Shown piece by piece: positions 59,937-64,000 of a DNA stretch of 64,000 bases. Where the stretch lies: NCBI GenBank assembly GCA_021442155.1, contig CM038222.1, positions 19,912,923 to 19,976,922 on the forward strand, written 5' to 3'. Both the position numbers and the translations under genes were made by a program. The notes beneath the pieces are model-generated. The model was not told the DNA's origin, made no database searches, and saw only the letters and a program-made list of their open reading frames with translations. How positions within the stretch are numbered: the stretch's first letter is position 1; each line of letters starts with the position of its first letter. Source of the DNA: Cymbidium sinense (lineage: Eukaryota; Streptophyta; Magnoliopsida; Asparagales; Orchidaceae).

Positions 59937-60008
59937 TATTTTTAAAAGAGAACAAATTCTGATTCAACATTTCTTCTTTTCGATTTCATCAACTAAGTAA
60001 CAAACTAG
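59937..60008 (-). pseudogene. GR-RBP 3' UTR tail, truncated (copy G16)
   Basis: About 70 bp of the distal 3' UTR ('aacaaattctgattcaacat', 'cttcttttcgatttcatcaa'). It breaks off where the consensus would continue 'acaccaagttttctaag'. Everything to the right is unrelated, so this is the edge of the telomere-like domain in this window. Confidence 0.8.
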
Positions 60009-61400
60009 GAAAGTGAGGTAATCAAATGACCTCACAGCCTCATGTTCCCGGGATGTCCAGACTATATACCAATTACCATGCAATCTTATATAATTCAACA
60101 CATGAATAGAGGAAAGTGAACTCAACATTCATACACTTAAACTATAAGCACATGCATTTCTTATGTATTTATAACCAAAGCATCATAACACATATTATTA
60201 TTCATTTATAAGCTTTTGAAAATACATTAGATTTAATACTAATATTAGTCACATATATTAAATTAAATCAACACATGCAAGCTTACATAAAGGAAATCCC
60301 TTTTATTTTACTTGATTTTGAAAAGATGGATGCATGAATTCAAATGACATACCAAATTTAACTTGATTGGAAAGAGGACAACCAAATATAAGCATGTGAT
60401 TCATTCAACCAAACTAATTCTTAAGGGCAATCAAATCAAATAAGATAATTTAAAGAAAACCAAAGCGTCTTTATTAATTAAGTTTTGGATTTTATTTGAT
60501 TTAAAGAGGAGAAGAGAAATCATCACTTGTTGTTTTAAACCCATTCCCACATTGATTTGATTTTTTTAGGGAATGTAATTAAGTTGATTTTATGGGATAA
60601 TTAAGTTGAACCCTTAATTAGTTGAATTGATTACCCTTACTAATGTCACCTTAAAGTAATTAACTAAATAATTATGAGCCAACATGATATACATGGAAAA
60701 TAAACTTGTAATGGATTTGTCACACATGCAATTGGCTCAAGATTAATAGTTAATTAGATTAAGGGAATTTATTAATTACTCTTATGGTTTTCTCACACAT
60801 GTGAACTAACCATAATTTCATTAAACTCCTTTAGGTTATTAAATAACCAAAGATCACCCCATGATTTAATTAATTAAGGTCCATGTGATTATAATTTCAA
60901 TTTGATTTAATTAATTAGTTAAATCTTAATTAATTTCATTTTAAGAAAAGGTGAAATGAACTTAGGGAAAGGGGTCCCAACCCTATTCCTTAGTTCACTT
61001 ACTGTTGAACAATGATTTAAAAAATTAATTAACCAATTTGTTATTGTTCATGAGATTAATTAATCATTAATTAACTTAAAAGAGTAATTAAGGTTTAATT
61101 AGTCAATTTTTTAATTAAGTGAGCAATAAATCCCAACAAAATCATAGGAGGTAGAGGTCAACCCATTAAATTAACCCACAAAATTTGGGATTAATTGCTC
61201 AAGTAATTAAAAAGTAATTAAGCTAAATAATTTTGTAATTAAACTTTTATTATTATTCAAAATTAGTTAAGATCATTTTAATTAATTCTCCTCTAAAATA
61301 CTTTTTAAAGGAGTATTTATTTACATTTTGTTTATTTCTCTATAATTTGTTTATAATTTTTAGAAGTTTCAGTCATTAAAAATGATTAATTAAGTCTAAT
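60009..61400. other. AT-rich unique-looking DNA beyond the array
   Basis: No telomere-like repeats. Rich in TTAATTAATT words from about 60460 on. No convincing open frame, RNA gene or terminal repeat. Could be intergenic DNA or the long terminal repeat of a retrotransposon whose body lies to the right; I cannot tell. Confidence 0.5.
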
Positions 61401-61421
61401 TAAAGCCTAATCGTGTTGGCA

Positions 61422-61508
61422 CCACGTGGCGCACTTAAGTAATGTGCCTTCCACGTGGAGCCGTGGGATTGGCTACTTAAAACTTAGCCAACTTAGCACC
61501 TACGTGGC
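61422..61508. promoter_or_regulatory. Cluster of G-box / ACGT motifs
   Basis: Two perfect CCACGTGG palindromes (61422-61429 and 61451-61458) and a TACGTGGC (61501-61508) within 87 bp. CACGTG cores are binding sites for plant bZIP and bHLH factors. They lie about 180-260 bp upstream of an open frame at 61684, so a promoter (of a gene or an LTR) is possible. No clear TATA box could be assigned. Confidence 0.35.
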
Positions 61509-61683
61509 AAAGGTGGACATGCTTTCTCATCCGTCACCTTCTGATCTAAGATCGGGCAGCTACGATTAATCCCATAGCTTAATAGAGTTAAATCAAATCT
61601 ATCAAGCATATCTAATCATTACCGTCCGTTCTGATCATGCAGAATGGATGATGCATGATCGAACGTCACTTCAGTGAGGGAGA

Positions 61684-61989
61684 ATGGAGTTTGTCCGCCA
61701 TTGCTCACTTGATCCAAGCTTACTCCAGCACGGATCAACTCCAAAAGGATCCCACACCTTCATGACATCGATCATAGGGGATCAAACGGTCAAGATCACA
61801 CGAGATGCAATCTTTCTTCAAAAAGCTCCAACCCATTTTTGCCTAAGGATCGGTTATGGAAGCATACCTTGTCGGAGCTTAAGATCGGTGGCTCGAACGA
61901 TTGAGGAAGCTTCATCTAGTGGAGACGAAGCCCTGTCAAGCAGCAATTGGATCAATTCCTTGATGTTCACTCAGAAGGCCATGAATTGA
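61684..61989 (+). CDS. Hypothetical 101-residue open frame
   Basis: Starts MEFVRHCSLDPSLL and ends SLMFTQKAMN. The composition is mixed and not repeat-like, in a locally GC-richer segment downstream of the G-box cluster. No signal peptide, membrane segment or motif recognised. The ATG follows 'gagggagaatgg'. It could be a leader or LTR segment rather than a gene; there is no second exon or supporting frame. Function unknown. Confidence 0.2.
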   Translation: MEFVRHCSLDPSLLQHGSTPKGSHTFMTSIIGDQTVKITRDAIFLQKAPTHFCLRIGYGSIPCRSLRSVARTIEEASSSGDEALSSSNWINSLMFTQKAMN

Positions 61990-64000
61990 TGATTTGGAGC
62001 TCCGCTTTGATTGAAGTCCCACCTCCGATTCTTGGGAAGCTTGGGAGATGATTTGTTCTTGCTCGATGAGGCCAAGGGAAGGTGTGTGCAAAGTTAATTT
62101 GATTTTGATGGAGAAATGGGGAAGTTAGGTCTAAAATGGGAGTGTCCTATTTTTGGACAGATGGGAGTGACATTTTTTTGATCGAGGAATGAGCTTGAGA
62201 TCTTAGGGAATAGCTCTAATAGCTCCTATTGGGTAGCTAGGGCTATGAGGAATGGTTTTTGTGTGTGTTTGAGTGGAAACAAGGGGGTGTATACCCCCCT
62301 TCATCTTGATTGGAAGGTGGGATCAGGTTTTACTTCCAGTGGTCGTTCGACCATCTCAAGGAGTCGTGTGTGGGAGGGAGGAGGTGAGTTAGCTCGGCTT
62401 GGATAGTTGAAGGTGTGGAAGTGGCTGCCAAGGAGGAATCATGGGTGTCTTACGGGTTTAAAATGCTCTAATGGGTAGGGTGAGGTGATTTTACCACCCA
62501 TGGGTCATGGCCAACCCAACAACCCCTTGGGTTAGGTTGGGAAGTGTCCTAAGTGCCTAGGTGGACCATTGGGAGAGTACCAAGTGGCCAAGGAATGGTA
62601 ATGACCACTTACATGGGTGATTTTTCTCATGTGATGTCCTTGACCTAAGGGTAGAATGATCATTTAGCATTGGATTTGATTTGGGAAGATTTGAAATGAG
62701 CCAAAAGTGGGTTAGTCCAAGTTTCAAGTCAATTGGAGTTGATTTGGTTAGTTTTGGCTCAATTTGACTCATTTAGGCGAAATTAGGTTAGGTTGGGTCA
62801 AGTTGACTGATTGGTCAAATTGGGTCAAACCATGGGTTGGGTCAAGTTCATATGATAATTTGGGTTTGTTTGGTTCAATTTGTTTTGTTTAGTTTGGCTT
62901 AGATTTGATTTTGGCTCATTTGAATTCATTTGGGTCAAATGGGTTAAGTTGATCAATTTGGCCAAATTGGCTTGGGTTGGGTGTTGGTTTGTGTTTAGTT
63001 GATCAATTGAAGATGATTGTTGGCTTTGGTTACAATTAATTTGGATTTGGCTTTGATTTAGGACAACTTGAACCTTTAGGCCAATTTAGACTAAGTAGGT
63101 CAATTGGGACCATTCATAGCTTTGGTCAAGTTCAACAATCAATTTGGAATGAACTTGAGCCATTTTGTTGTAATAAATTTGGTTTATATTTTAATTTGAC
63201 CCAATTTGGTTTTTTAGCTCAATTTGGGTCAACTTGGGTCAAGAGGGCTAATTGGGTTTGGTTTGACTCAATTGAAGGTCAAGTCATATTCAAATATTTA
63301 TTTTGATTTGTTATGAATCATTAGTTTCAAGGGATTGCAATTTGGCTAGTTTGGATTCATATGGGTTAAGGGGTTGACTTGGTCAAATGACCAAGTTGAC
63401 TTGGTTTGACCCAATTTGTGATAATTGATCAACTTAGGGTGATCAATAATCATGATGGGAGGTTTAGATAGGCTTGGTTCACTCTAATTTGGGTATTAGA
63501 ACTTGGCTCAAATAGGTTAAATTGGCCACTTTGGGTCAAGTGGACCAATTGGGTTTAGTTGGCTTAATTTTCAGTTGAGTTTGACTTAGTTGAGTTTTAT
63601 ATGGATTTGGGATTGATATAATATTTCAATTACAATTGGTTTGGGTTCAAATGGGTTTTGGTTCATTTGAACATTTCAAGTCAAAAGGGTTAAGTTGGGT
63701 TTGAGTTGGGTTGATTTTGTTTTGGCTTGATAATTGTAGATTTCATTTATATTTGTGAATATGATTGAACGTATGATTGATTCATTAGAAAGTCAATTGA
63801 ATTTGTGTTTTGGAATGAAGGAATTTGGCTAAGTCCATGGAGTTGGGTCATGTGTTTGGATTTTAATTTGGTTTGATTTAGTTTAAATGTATTTTCATTT
63901 AAATTTGTGATGAAAATAAAATTTGTAAATCAATTGAGTTTGACTTGATTTGGATTAAGATTTGGCTAAGTCCATGGATAGGTCATATGGCTTAGGGGTA
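61990..64000. other. TTGGGTCAA-word-rich region
   Basis: From about 62690 to the end the sequence is dense in variants of TTGGGTCAA, TTGACTTGG and GGTTTGACCCAATTT, without a fixed period, and almost without stretches of ordinary coding character. A 71-residue minus frame (62557-62772) looks incidental. This texture is known from non-coding parts of large plant LTR retrotransposons, but I see no primer-binding site, polypurine tract or gag/pol frame within the window. Confidence 0.5.

Noticed and set aside
17219..60008. CRISPR-like array of repeats and spacers
   Set aside because: Repeats are short, degenerate and telomere-like, with no conserved repeat/spacer alternation and no cas genes; the context is a plant nucleus.
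62557..62772. 71-residue minus-strand open frame
   Set aside because: It overlaps the TTGGGTCAA-word region, with no motif, no supporting context and a length expected by chance.

Overview
The window looks like nuclear DNA of a flowering (or at least seed) plant. Three things support this: long arrays related to the Arabidopsis-type telomere repeat TTTAGGG/CCCTAAA, L1-clade LINEs with the plant-typical layout (ORF1 with a DUF4283-like domain and a CCHC knuckle; ORF2 with endonuclease, reverse transcriptase, zf-RVT and an RVT_3-type RNase H), and many copies of the 3' half of a plant glycine-rich RNA-binding protein (GR-RBP) mRNA. I see no intact host gene, rRNA, tRNA, CRISPR array or bacterial feature. 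The species cannot be named from what I can see.

Layout. Bases 1-15975 are telomere-like DNA with the C-rich strand (CCCTAAA) on +. Inside lies a tandem higher-order repeat of about 4.2 kb per unit: telomere-like spacer, 5'-truncated LINE (about 3.4 kb), a linker of about 12 bp, then a GR-RBP retro-fragment (about 0.48 kb) with an A-tail. Three LINE copies and four GR-RBP copies form this block, and a further GR-RBP tail sits at base 1. Bases 15976-17218 are a non-telomeric spacer flanked by a 97-bp inverted repeat that reads as identical on both sides. From 17219 to about 60008 the telomere-like DNA is in the opposite orientation (TTTAGGG on +). It carries twelve more GR-RBP fragments, all on the minus strand, and two long LINEs, also minus: copy A (30665-38333, essentially full length) and copy B (45079-50905, lacking its 3' region). 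From 60009 to the end the sequence is unrelated: AT-rich, then a segment with G-box-like motifs and a short open frame, then a segment rich in TTGGGTCAA-like words. This last part may be the edge of another repeat or ordinary intergenic DNA.

How the parts relate. Every poly(A)-tailed piece in the window (17 GR-RBP fragments, 5 LINE copies, and a very short recurring A-tailed motif) has its sense strand on the C-rich telomere strand, in both inverted halves. Much of this follows from segmental amplification, because GR-RBP copies share one 5' breakpoint and the three left LINEs share another. It is also what would be expected if the founding cDNAs were primed on 3' ends of the G-rich telomere strand. 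The most plausible reading is an old interstitial or subtelomeric telomere-like satellite that captured retro-sequences and then amplified and inverted. All coding content is decayed (stops, frameshifts, lost catalytic residues), so no functional protein is predicted.
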